NCBI RefSeq assembly: GCF_036516095.1
Contig: NZ_DATBUM010000100.1
Location: 1-16,692, forward strand
Direction: 5' to 3'
Length of the DNA stretch: 16,692 nucleotides
Origin: Fusobacterium_C sp036516095
GTDB taxonomy: Bacteria > Fusobacteriota > Fusobacteriia > Fusobacteriales > Fusobacteriaceae
This document shows positions 1 through 7,478 of the stretch, one piece after another (position 1 is the first letter of the stretch; every line of letters starts with the position of its first letter). The translations under genes and the position numbers were made by a program. The notes beneath the pieces were generated by a model, which worked only from the letters and a program-made list of their open reading frames with translations, was not told where the DNA came from and ran no database searches.

Positions 1-88
1 GGTCTTCTTATGGCATATTAAAATTAAAATAACAAATATCCCTTAAATCCATAATCTCAAGTTATATATACTGCATTGGAAATAAATT

Positions 89-1234
89 TTATTCCTCCTC
101 TTCTTCATCATAGGAATCTATTGCCATATCTTCTATTTCCGTATTCTCTTCTACACGATCACTTTCTTTTCCATCCTCTGAATTGTTTTCATTTTCATAG
201 TCATCTTCCAATTCATCATATTCTTCTTCTTCTCCTTCTTCTCGTTTTTTCTTATAAATCTTAAAGTAGTATCCTACTCCAATGACCCCAATCATTATAA
301 TTCCCAAAAGAAAGTAAGCTCCATTTCCTTTTTTTTCTTCTTTTTTAGGTTCTTCATTTTTTATCTTTTTCTTCGGTACTACTTCCTCCATTTTTTTTAT
401 CTCTTTTGTCTTATCTTTTCCTTCTACCATATTTAAAAGGTCATCTTCGGAAGCTTCTGTCAGTAACATAACATTTTCATTTTTTTCATCATGATTGATT
501 ATTAAATGAAATGTTTTGCCTGATTTGGTTTGAAAAGTAATAAATTGCCTTGCATCCGCTGAATATTTATTTACTTTCTTGTTTCCTCCCCCTCTATAGA
601 TAGGATAATTTTGGTTTGTATTGTCTTTATTTTCCATAACACTTGCTCTTGCTTTACTAGGCTTACTTGCAATTCCTTTGTTGGTATTGACATTTTTCCT
701 AGAAGTTTCCTGATTATTATTTGGAGGTGTTTTCGGAGTCAATTTATTAGGATAGCGTATTTCCGGTTCTTTTTTCTCTGTTTGTATTGGAACAGGAGAT
801 TTGACTATCACTTGTTCTGGCAATTTCGGATTTTCTTTTTTCCCTGAAAATATGGTAGAAATGAGACTTTTTAAAATCTCAGTAGAATTAAGAGGAGAAA
901 ATATTCTTCCTACTTTGCTACTACTGTATTCTCTTTCTTGATTGCTGCTATTGAGTTTATCAGAAAATTCTACTATTTTTTTCCTTAATTCTTCTGTCAT
1001 TTTCTTTCGTTCTTCAGAAGAAATCTTGTCTTTTTCCTCTTTCCATCTCTTTTCTAATTCTTCTATTTCCTTTTCCAAATTCCTAATGTTATCTTTCTGC
1101 TCATCATTTAGTTTCCTTTTATTCTTCTCTTCTGCTATTTCTATCGGATGAATACTCTCTTGTGCAAATACAACTTGATAGAATATACTAATTCCAAGCA
1201 AAAAAACAAATATTGTACTAATTTTATTTTTCAT
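89..1234 (-). CDS. DUF4366 (CD1107-type) membrane-anchored conjugation protein
   Basis: I recognise this 381-residue protein as the DUF4366 family, usually the last core gene of Tn1549/CTn-type conjugation clusters; its biochemical role is unknown. Residues 1-24 look like a signal peptide ending VVFA. Residues about 35-100 are a charged coiled coil. The family's conserved block lies near residues 215-265, with FITFQTKSGKTFHLIINHDE followed by DDLLNMVE. One membrane helix sits at about 305-324, and the last 55 residues are extremely acidic (ends DEEEEE). The expected topology is an extracellular body with the tail in the cytoplasm. The ATG overlaps the end of the DUF4315 gene by 11 bases, so the two are probably translationally coupled. 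No terminator is visible in the 88 bases downstream, so the transcript may continue out of the window. I infer a role in assembling the mating channel. Confidence 0.85.
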   Translation of the reverse strand: MKNKISTIFVFLLGISIFYQVVFAQESIHPIEIAEEKNKRKLNDEQKDNIRNLEKEIEELEKRWKEEKDKISSEERKKMTEELRKKIVEFSDKLNSSNQEREYSSSKVGRIFSPLNSTEILKSLISTIFSGKKENPKLPEQVIVKSPVPIQTEKKEPEIRYPNKLTPKTPPNNNQETSRKNVNTNKGIASKPSKARASVMENKDNTNQNYPIYRGGGNKKVNKYSADARQFITFQTKSGKTFHLIINHDEKNENVMLLTEASEDDLLNMVEGKDKTKEIKKMEEVVPKKKIKNEEPKKEEKKGNGAYFLLGIIMIGVIGVGYYFKIYKKKREEGEEEEYDELEDDYENENNSEDGKESDRVEENTEIEDMAIDSYDEEEEE

Positions 1235-1493
1235 CTATCATATCCTCCATATCTCCATTATTTTCCAATTGTTGTACTTTTTTTCTTTCCCTCTTTTGTT
1301 CTTTCTGATAATTTCTCATAATAGCTAAAAACTCATCCAAGGAAATAGGAATACTTCTATATTCCTTTAGAATTTCCATATTTTCCATTTCCTCCTGTTC
1401 CTTTTTTAAAAGCTCTTGTTTTAATTGGAGCTCTTCTATTCTTTCTTGTATTCTTTTCTGTTTTTCTATATTTTTCTCATATCTCTTATTCAA
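1224..1493 (-). CDS. DUF4315 family small coiled-coil protein
   Basis: This is a small, highly charged helical protein of 89 residues from the chosen start. It matches DUF4315, which is typically encoded directly before DUF4366 in Tn1549-like elements. The recognisable part is the C-terminal half, where a long heptad-like coil is followed by MEILKEYRSIPISLDEFLAI. I chose the TTG at 1493-1491 because a perfect AGGAGG at 1505-1500 stands six bases upstream. The longer ATG frame from 1526 would put that ribosome-binding site inside the gene. With this start the gene overlaps the stop of the hydrolase gene by 8 bases, which suggests translational coupling. The function is unknown; no membrane segment is visible, so it is probably cytoplasmic or bound to a partner. 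Confidence 0.8.
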   Translation of the reverse strand: MNKRYEKNIEKQKRIQERIEELQLKQELLKKEQEEMENMEILKEYRSIPISLDEFLAIMRNYQKEQKRERKKVQQLENNGDMEDMIDEK

Positions 1494-3306
1494 AATTTCC
1501 CTCCTGTCGCACTCTTCCCATTCCATAAAAATGCTCTTTCCAATATGGTGTATCTATTTTTTCATACTGAATGGGATCCCCAGCATGAATCATATACTCA
1601 TCCCCTGCATATATTCCAACATGACTTATTGGACTTCCACTCTCATAGGTTCCTTTAAAAAATATAATATCTCCAGCCTTTGCTTCACTGGGATTGATAG
1701 GTTCACAATACTCTTGATAAATTCCCCATGCTGTCGTACGAGGCATATTTTTCATTCCGGATTCCGTATAAGTCCAGCAAACAAAGGAAGAACAATCAAA
1801 ATTATTGGGTCCATTTGCTCCAAACATATATCTTTTTCCAATATGCTTCTCTGCTTCTTCCATAATTCTTTTCACATTTGTTTCATGAAATGTAAGTCCC
1901 GGATTGAAAAAGGTTGCATTCTTTATAATTTTTGAAAAATTTTTCTTCCCATCTCCAAAGACATTTTCCATATTTCCTTTACTGGTAAGTAATCCTTCAT
2001 AATGAGACAAATTATCAGGATAGGATTGAAAAATTTCTCGAATGACCTCATCCATTTCTCTTTTTTCTAAGGTTACAATAAGTTTTCTATATAGATAAGG
2101 TTCTCCACTAGCAGTGTAACGAACTTCAATTTCTTCTCGATAGGTTAAAGTATACATTTTTTCAAATAAACTCTGAAGATCCCCTTGTATTTCTGATACT
2201 TCTTTGACAATTCCATAACGAGCTGTGATATAAGATAAAAGCTCATGAACCTCATGTCCAATCTTCTCTTTTCCCGTTATGATATATTCATCATACCCCG
2301 GATGTCTTTGTTCTACTGTTTCCATTTCCTCCTGCAATTGTTGCTCTAAAGAAGAAAATTCTTGATTGATTGCTTTTAATATTTCCTCAGAGGATAAATA
2401 AGTTGTAGCAACGGTATTATTGACCATTCCTGTTCCCATACTTAAAACCATGCTTCCTATCTGAAAAAGCATAAAAAAGGTTCCTACAAGAAATAGTGCA
2501 AAAAATCCTATCTTTTTAGCCCTTAACTTTAAAATTACAAGAAATTTCATACCATTTTCCATAAAATATTTTTTTACTGTATTCTTTACTCTAGTTCTAT
2601 ACCTCTCTTGTATTTGTTTTTTATACAAGAGTCTTTTAAAAAATTGCTTTACTTTTGGCGAATTTTGAGACTCTGTTTTTTGTTTCCATCTTTCATCATT
2701 TTTTTTTAAAAAAAATTTCTTCTCCTTTTTCTCAATTCTTCTCTTTAATTTAGAAATTTTCCATTTTCTTACCTGAATATTCTTTTTCCTACGATGATAG
2801 CTAGTCCTTGTAAACCGTTCTGCTTTTTCCGTCACTTTATGTCCGGCATATACCCCTGCATTCTCTTCTTTTCCTCTTTTCATATAATAGGCTAGCATAG
2901 TAGTTGTAAGAATAGCTCCTTTAGTGAATATATCTTTCTTCTGGCTACCTGATTTCTTTTCTTGAAGCTTCTGCTTTTGTTGTAATTTAGAAATTTTCTT
3001 TTCTTCCTTTTGGAATTTCTTATCTACTCGTTTCTTATCTTTCTCATTTTTTGAAGTGTTTCCTTCTACTTTTTCTTTTGAATTATTCTGTACATTTTGA
3101 AAAACTTTCGTTTCCTTATCTCTATTCCTTGTAAATTCCTTATTGTCAAAATTTCTTTTCTGATAGCTCTCTTTCTCATTTTTTAACATGGAGAAGTCTT
3201 CTTTTCCATATTTACTATCTGCTTCTACTTTTTTTACAGATGTTTCGATCCCTTCCTTGATATTCTTATGTTTCCTTTCTTCATATTCTATCTTCTTGTT
3301 TTTCAT
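1486..3306 (-). CDS. NlpC/P60 peptidoglycan hydrolase of the conjugation apparatus (CD1107/CwlT-like)
   Basis: This 606-residue protein should open the peptidoglycan for the mating channel. Residues 1-260 are an unusually long, lysine- and glutamate-rich cytoplasmic region. A membrane helix follows at about 265-290 (FFALFLVGTFFMLFQIGSMV). Residues about 305-430 hold the domain usually seen in the CD1107-type transfer hydrolases. The C-terminal 120 residues are an NlpC/P60 domain with Cys505 in FDCSSFV, His562 in SHVGIYAG and His574 in IHAGDP as the likely catalytic set (Cys-His-His). This family typically cleaves D-gamma-glutamyl-diaminopimelate bonds. The lysozyme-like domain found in many relatives was not seen. 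The ATG at 3306 lies 23 bases before the end of the methyltransferase coding frame, with a modest GAGGG about 11 bases upstream. A T8-A9 run at codon 200 is noted as a finding. Confidence 0.87.
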   Translation of the reverse strand: MKNKKIEYEERKHKNIKEGIETSVKKVEADSKYGKEDFSMLKNEKESYQKRNFDNKEFTRNRDKETKVFQNVQNNSKEKVEGNTSKNEKDKKRVDKKFQKEEKKISKLQQKQKLQEKKSGSQKKDIFTKGAILTTTMLAYYMKRGKEENAGVYAGHKVTEKAERFTRTSYHRRKKNIQVRKWKISKLKRRIEKKEKKFFLKKNDERWKQKTESQNSPKVKQFFKRLLYKKQIQERYRTRVKNTVKKYFMENGMKFLVILKLRAKKIGFFALFLVGTFFMLFQIGSMVLSMGTGMVNNTVATTYLSSEEILKAINQEFSSLEQQLQEEMETVEQRHPGYDEYIITGKEKIGHEVHELLSYITARYGIVKEVSEIQGDLQSLFEKMYTLTYREEIEVRYTASGEPYLYRKLIVTLEKREMDEVIREIFQSYPDNLSHYEGLLTSKGNMENVFGDGKKNFSKIIKNATFFNPGLTFHETNVKRIMEEAEKHIGKRYMFGANGPNNFDCSSFVCWTYTESGMKNMPRTTAWGIYQEYCEPINPSEAKAGDIIFFKGTYESGSPISHVGIYAGDEYMIHAGDPIQYEKIDTPYWKEHFYGMGRVRQEGNFE

Positions 3307-4294
3307 TGGATATTTTTCCCTCGCTTTCTATTCTTTCTTCAGCAAGTTTGCAATATTCCTCATTTAACTCAATTCCTATATACTTTCTATCCTGTCTTAC
3401 TGCAACCAATCCGACAGTTCCACTCCCCATAAAAGGATCAAGAAGAACTCCTTTTTTAGGACAACCTGCTATCATACAGATTTCTACTAACTTTGGTGGA
3501 AATGTTGCATAGTGGTTTCCTCGAAAAGAAGCAGTATTAATGGTCCAAATATCTCTGCGATTTCTAAATTGTGGAACATTGTCTCCTTTATAATGCCCGT
3601 AAGCTCTTGCCTCATTTATTTTTTGTATTCTTATCCCTACTTCTCCGCGAAGATATTTGTTCTCTGCTTTTCGTCCTCTGACATATCTCTTCTTACTTAC
3701 CTCTTTCATTGGTTCTGTTAAAGCATCAAAATCATAGTAATATTTTGAAGATTTTGTAAGTAAAAACACATGTTCATAAGAACGAGTGGGACGATCTCTA
3801 CAACTTTCCGGCATTGCATTTTCTTTGTGCCATATAATATCACTTCTCAAATACCAGCCATTCTCACGAAGAAGGAGTGCCAACCTCCATGGAATCCCCA
3901 TTAAGTCCTTGGATTTATATCCTTTTATTTTTGGTTTTGAAGAACTTTGCCCATTTCTTCCCTTGGAATATTTTGGATCCATGTATTCTTTTTTTCCCCC
4001 TCCCGTTCCTGCATAACTATCTCCTATGACAACCCAACAAGTTCCATCCTTTTTCAAAACTCGTTTTACTTCTTGAAATATCTTTTTCAATTTTTCCAAA
4101 TATTCTTCTACAGTGTCTTCTCTTCCAATCTGCCCTTCCTGATGATAATCTCGAAGTCTAAAATAAGGAGGAGAAGTAATCACGCAGTTTATACTTTCTT
4201 TTGGAAATTTTTTCAATGTTTCCAAAGCATCTCCACAAATTATGCTATTGAAATGTTTTTCTAAAAAAGTTAAACTTTCTCTTCTTTCTTTCAC
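3281..4294 (-). CDS. Orphan DNA methyltransferase, beta-class, N4-cytosine or N6-adenine type
   Basis: This is a 337-residue SAM-dependent DNA amino-methyltransferase. The catalytic motif IV, TSPPY, is at residues 40-44, and the SAM-binding motif DPFMGSGT is at 286-293 near the C terminus. That order marks the beta class. A middle stretch of about 100 residues is probably the target-recognition region. SPPY is commoner in N4-cytosine enzymes, while DPPY is commoner in N6-adenine enzymes, so I lean to m4C without being sure. No restriction endonuclease is beside it, so it may act alone, for example to protect incoming element DNA from host restriction or to mark it. The start is GTG at 4294-4292, one base after the VirB4 stop, with AGGGA just upstream inside the end of VirB4. 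Its downstream end overlaps the hydrolase gene by 26 bases, so it is embedded in the transfer operon. Confidence 0.88.
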   Translation of the reverse strand: MKERRESLTFLEKHFNSIICGDALETLKKFPKESINCVITSPPYFRLRDYHQEGQIGREDTVEEYLEKLKKIFQEVKRVLKKDGTCWVVIGDSYAGTGGGKKEYMDPKYSKGRNGQSSSKPKIKGYKSKDLMGIPWRLALLLRENGWYLRSDIIWHKENAMPESCRDRPTRSYEHVFLLTKSSKYYYDFDALTEPMKEVSKKRYVRGRKAENKYLRGEVGIRIQKINEARAYGHYKGDNVPQFRNRRDIWTINTASFRGNHYATFPPKLVEICMIAGCPKKGVLLDPFMGSGTVGLVAVRQDRKYIGIELNEEYCKLAEERIESEGKISNEKQEDRI

Positions 4295-4295
4295 A

Positions 4296-6773
4296 TTACT
4301 TCCCTGCCTTTCTTACTTCTTCTGGCTTTGTCGTAATTAAAGAATAGAGCTTTGTATTTTTGGGGAATTGATCTATAAAAGGGACAATTGTGTTACCATA
4401 AAAGACTAAACCTTCCCCCTCATTGCTGTTTGTTACATAAGAAAGTTGATGCTCCGAAATATTTAATTTTTTCGCTAAAATTCCTCGATCTCCTGGGGCT
4501 TGATTCAACATCAAAATAAAATCAGTATTATCAAAAATATTCTCAATTTCGGGACTGGCAAGGAGATCTTTAATATTTTGAGTAAGTCCAGTCGGCATGC
4601 CACCCCATTTACGGAATCTTTTCCAAATTTCAATAGAATAATTTGCAGTCTGTGGTTCTTTTAAAAGTAAATGAAATTCATCAACATAATATCTTGTTGC
4701 TTTTTTACTCGCTCTGTTAATTGTAACTCTGTTCCACACCTGATCCTGCACCACTAACATCCCAATCTTTTTAAGTTGTTTTCCAAGTTCTTTGATGTCA
4801 TAGCAAACCACTCTATTATTTGTATCTACATTCGTTCTATGATTAAAGACATTCAAACTTCCTTTCACATAGATTTCCATTTCTACTGCTAATTTCTTTC
4901 CAACTTTTTCTTCTTGTTTCTGAAGTAGGTTGTATAAATCTTCTAAAATTGGCATATTCTCTGGAATTGAATTTTCAAAATAAGCTTTATATAAAATAGG
5001 TAGACATCTATCTATGACAGAAATTTCTTCTGCACTCAGTTTCTTCTCTCCTACCACAAGTTCAAAAAGGGAAAGAACAAAATCAGATTTCAAAGACAGC
5101 GGATTGTCCTCGTCAGCATAATCAATATTAATATCCAAAGGATTAATATAATCCTTACTCGTTGGAGAAATTCTAATCACTTGACCTTTCAAAGATTCTA
5201 CAAGGGGTGCATATTCAGCTTCCGGATCCGCTATAATAATATCGTCATTCGTAATCAGAAAAGCATTGGTAATTTCTCTCTTGGCTGCAAAAGATTTACC
5301 ACTTCCCGGCGTTCCCAATATCAGTCCATTTGGATTCTTTAATTTCTTTCGATCCGCCATAATGATATTTCTACTAAGGGCATTCAGTCCATAATACAAG
5401 CTTTCCCCTTGAATAAATAATTCCTCTGTTGTAAAAGGAATGAAGATTGCAGCAGAACTTGTGGTTAGTCCTCGTTCTATTTCTACTTCATTCATTCCTA
5501 TCGGAAGACTGGAAACCAATCCCTGTTCCTGTCTATAATTTAAATTTTTTAGATTACAATTATGCCTATTAGCAATGGATTTTACAGCAAATACGATATT
5601 ATCTAATTTGTTTTTGCTTTGATTTGTATTCATAAAAAGTATGCTTACCAAAAACATTTTTTCATCATGATTTTGAAGTTCCGATAATAGATTTTTTGCT
5701 TCTACTCCATAAGTCAATAAATCACTTGGTAAAATATCCATATCGTATCCTGCACGGATTGCCTTTTTATTTTCTTCCAATTTCATCTTATCCAAATCTG
5801 TAATTTTTCTTTTTACATTTTTAATGGCTTCCATTTGATCTATTGCCTTAATATGAAATGTGATCACCATATTCTCTTCCATTGCTAAAAAATCTGACAA
5901 CATCTCATCTTTAATATCTGATGCTACAATCTGGAGAAAATGAATTTCTCCAAATATTTCTCCTGTTTTAAAATAAGTCGGTTTTGAAAAGGTAAAAGAA
6001 GAGGGAACAACATATTCCTTTGTACTAAATCCACTGTATTTTAAATCTTCAAAAGAAAAGACAAATTTTTCCTTGGGATTTAATATATCATGAATCATCT
6101 TTAACCTCTCTTCTCCTCCTAAAACATAAGCTTTCACTCCCATTTGTTTGAAGTTATTTAAAATATCCATTTCCATTCGTTCAAGCCTCGTTTTTGCTTG
6201 TTTTAAATCTTGTGCCTCAATTGTAAAAGTTAAATACATTGATTTAGACAACCCATTATTTCCCTTATTACTTTGGTTTAAAAGCATCTGTCTATATTCA
6301 TCCCGAATCTCATTAAAATCATCTTCCCTTTCCTTTATCTCAATCAATTCTTTCCTTTCTTCATTTTCTCCAATGCTATTCACATAACTGAACTGTATCT
6401 CCACACTGGAATCAAAGAAGTTTAAAAAAGAAGAAAATCCTGAAAATATTTCTTCTTGGTCAGTCTGCCCCATAAGACGGTAATTAATATCAAAAAAACG
6501 AATCGTTTTATTATATTTCTTTCTATCAATCTGACAAATTCCATCCGGTAACATTCTCTTGTAAGGGATTGTATCTTGTACTGTTCTTCTCCGTTCTTGT
6601 TTCCTCAAAAAAGAAAACCATCTGTTTTTCTTCCAAGATTCGTCTTTTTCTTTCCTTTTTCTTTTTTTCTTAGTACTTTTTTTTAATTGTGATAATTCTT
6701 TTTGATTTTCCTTAAACTCTATTTCCATTTTTTGAATTCTTTGTTCTTGCCTTTTCTTGCTGTTTGTATTCAA
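4296..6773 (-). CDS. VirB4/TraE-family type IV secretion ATPase
   Basis: This is the motor ATPase of the conjugative type IV secretion system; 825 residues is normal for the family. Residues 1-75 are a basic, lysine-rich extension. The usual Tn1549-type VirB4 sequence then begins around TIPYKRMLPDGICQIDRKKY. Walker A GTPGSGKS is at residues 487-494, and Walker B YYVDEFHLLL carries Asp698-Glu699. The Q-rich segment after it (GLTQNIKDLL) is also typical. It would act as a hexamer at the cytoplasmic face of the channel, energising assembly and transfer. The start is TTG at 6773-6771, chosen for the strong GAGGAGGG site 7-8 bases upstream. Both lie inside the PrgI gene, giving a 62-base overlap. 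One base separates its stop from the methyltransferase start. Recognition is firm from motifs and context. Confidence 0.95.
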   Translation of the reverse strand: MNTNSKKRQEQRIQKMEIEFKENQKELSQLKKSTKKKRKRKEKDESWKKNRWFSFLRKQERRRTVQDTIPYKRMLPDGICQIDRKKYNKTIRFFDINYRLMGQTDQEEIFSGFSSFLNFFDSSVEIQFSYVNSIGENEERKELIEIKEREDDFNEIRDEYRQMLLNQSNKGNNGLSKSMYLTFTIEAQDLKQAKTRLERMEMDILNNFKQMGVKAYVLGGEERLKMIHDILNPKEKFVFSFEDLKYSGFSTKEYVVPSSFTFSKPTYFKTGEIFGEIHFLQIVASDIKDEMLSDFLAMEENMVITFHIKAIDQMEAIKNVKRKITDLDKMKLEENKKAIRAGYDMDILPSDLLTYGVEAKNLLSELQNHDEKMFLVSILFMNTNQSKNKLDNIVFAVKSIANRHNCNLKNLNYRQEQGLVSSLPIGMNEVEIERGLTTSSAAIFIPFTTEELFIQGESLYYGLNALSRNIIMADRKKLKNPNGLILGTPGSGKSFAAKREITNAFLITNDDIIIADPEAEYAPLVESLKGQVIRISPTSKDYINPLDINIDYADEDNPLSLKSDFVLSLFELVVGEKKLSAEEISVIDRCLPILYKAYFENSIPENMPILEDLYNLLQKQEEKVGKKLAVEMEIYVKGSLNVFNHRTNVDTNNRVVCYDIKELGKQLKKIGMLVVQDQVWNRVTINRASKKATRYYVDEFHLLLKEPQTANYSIEIWKRFRKWGGMPTGLTQNIKDLLASPEIENIFDNTDFILMLNQAPGDRGILAKKLNISEHQLSYVTNSNEGEGLVFYGNTIVPFIDQFPKNTKLYSLITTKPEEVRKAGK

Positions 6774-7146
6774 GTTTTTTCCCTCCTCTTCCTTTTCTCC
6801 TTTCTCTGTTCTTACTGCTTTCTATCTCCTTTCGCTCTATATGATATAAACTCTCTGCTTTATACAACCTTATCTTTTCACTTGTATGAAAGCATAAAAT
6901 ATATGCCAAATGCTTTTCAAAAGGTAAATTATCCTTTTCATACAAGGTAGCAAAAAGAATTGGTAACACAGCAATGCTCATAACAATCATAGCCATGTCA
7001 TTTGGTAATATCTTTTTAAACAGAAAATAAATTGGAAAACCAATAATTCCTGATATACTAAATCCAATTAACTGCCTTTTAGTAAGATTTAAGGCTACTT
7101 TTGTCTTCACCTTTGTGAGATCTTTTGGAATTTTTACATATGCCAT
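6712..7146 (-). CDS. PrgI family conjugation membrane protein
   Basis: This 144-residue protein belongs to the PrgI family (named for the pCF10 protein), which is regularly encoded just before VirB4 in Gram-positive-type conjugation systems. It opens with the usual YVKIPKDLTKVKTKVALNLT block. Two membrane helices follow at about 25-42 and 52-69, then the conserved LYEKDNLPFEKHL segment. The last 40 residues are a basic, low-complexity tail, probably cytoplasmic. It likely docks VirB4 to the membrane channel, as inferred for the family. The tail overlaps the first 62 bases of virB4 and contains that gene's ribosome-binding site. The preceding gene ends two bases upstream of the ATG (stop 7151-7149, ATG from 7146), so the pair is probably co-translated. 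Confidence 0.9.
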   Translation of the reverse strand: MAYVKIPKDLTKVKTKVALNLTKRQLIGFSISGIIGFPIYFLFKKILPNDMAMIVMSIAVLPILFATLYEKDNLPFEKHLAYILCFHTSEKIRLYKAESLYHIERKEIESSKNRERRKGRGGKKLEYKQQEKARTKNSKNGNRV

Positions 7147-7148
7147 AT

Positions 7149-7379
7149 CTATCCTCTTTCTTCCTTTACTCTATGACTTTCTCTATGAAATAATGTTTCT
7201 ATCTGTTCCTCCAAAAAGAAAATTTCTTTTTTCTTTTTTTCCACATTTTCTCTTATATGCCATGCTGTATTTTTCTTTCTTTCTGTTCTTTTTAAAAATC
7301 CTATTACAATTACTCCCAGTAAAAGGATAATTCCTATTCTAAAACAAATTCTTCTTTTCTTACTGTATCTTCTTCTCAT
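7149..7379 (-). CDS. Small single-pass membrane protein with coiled coil, unknown
   Basis: I do not recognise this 76-residue protein. It has a very basic N terminus (MRRRYSKKRR), one membrane helix at about 12-28 (CFRIGIILLLGVIVIGFL) and a charged tail with coiled-coil character (VEKKKKEIFFLEEQIETLF). The topology resembles FtsL/DivIC-type bitopic proteins, but there is no sequence evidence for kinship. The ATG at 7379 has AGGAA about eight bases upstream. The gene lies between the VirB6-like gene and PrgI, which in related elements are usually adjacent, and is preceded by a 99-base gap holding two inverted repeats. It may be an accessory channel subunit or an entry or surface-exclusion-type protein; this is a guess from position. 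Confidence 0.65.
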   Translation of the reverse strand: MRRRYSKKRRICFRIGIILLLGVIVIGFLKRTERKKNTAWHIRENVEKKKKEIFFLEEQIETLFHRESHRVKEERG

Positions 7380-7387
7380 TTTTTTCC

Positions 7388-7419
7388 TGTATAATAAATA
7401 TATAACTATTTATTGTACA
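7388..7419 (-). repeat. Imperfect inverted repeat upstream of the small membrane gene
   Basis: Plus-strand arms TGTATAATAAATA (7388-7400) and TATTTATTGTACA (7407-7419) are inverted repeats of 13 bases with one mismatch and a 6-base spacer. On the minus strand the stretch also reads as a weak promoter (TTGTAC, 18 bases, TATTAT). It lies 9 bases upstream of the ATG at 7379 and could be an operator or a structure controlling that gene. AT richness makes chance pairing possible. Confidence 0.4.
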
Positions 7420-7448
7420 ACCTCCTTCTTTCATTATTTTAGATTTTT

Positions 7449-7473
7449 ACTTTTGTTCAAGTTGAACAAAAGT
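7449..7473 (-). repeat. Perfect 25-bp palindrome after the VirB6-like gene
   Basis: Arms ACTTTTGTTCAA (7449-7460) and TTGAACAAAAGT (7462-7473) are exact inverted repeats around a single base. It starts five bases after the VirB6-like stop codon in the direction of transcription. No T tract follows on the minus strand, so it is not a standard Rho-independent terminator. It may be a regulator-binding site or an mRNA-stabilising or processing hairpin. Related palindromes occur at 9008-9028 and 9129-9157. Confidence 0.75.
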
Positions 7474-7478
7474 GAACT

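Noticed and set aside
76..264. Plus-strand frame opposite the DUF4366 acidic tail
   Set aside because: It is a mirror of the glutamate/aspartate codons on the minus strand; the product is leucine/histidine/phenylalanine-rich with no family resemblance. The same holds for the other plus-strand frames in the window, for example 3947-4264, 8509-8955 and 11908-12423.
1494..1526. Longer DUF4315 start at the ATG at 1526
   Set aside because: It would place the AGGAGG site inside the gene and add residues foreign to the family; TTG at 1493 fits better.
3769..3790. GTTC/GAAC inverted repeat resembling the intergenic palindrome family
   Set aside because: It has only four-base arms inside the methyltransferase coding sequence and lacks the flanking TTTTG/CAAAA; treated as chance.
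7381..7434. Short minus-strand frame starting ATG at about 7430, with AAGGAGG inside it
   Set aside because: No ribosome-binding site precedes it, and the AAGGAGG within it has no usable start codon at proper spacing downstream. Probably non-coding.
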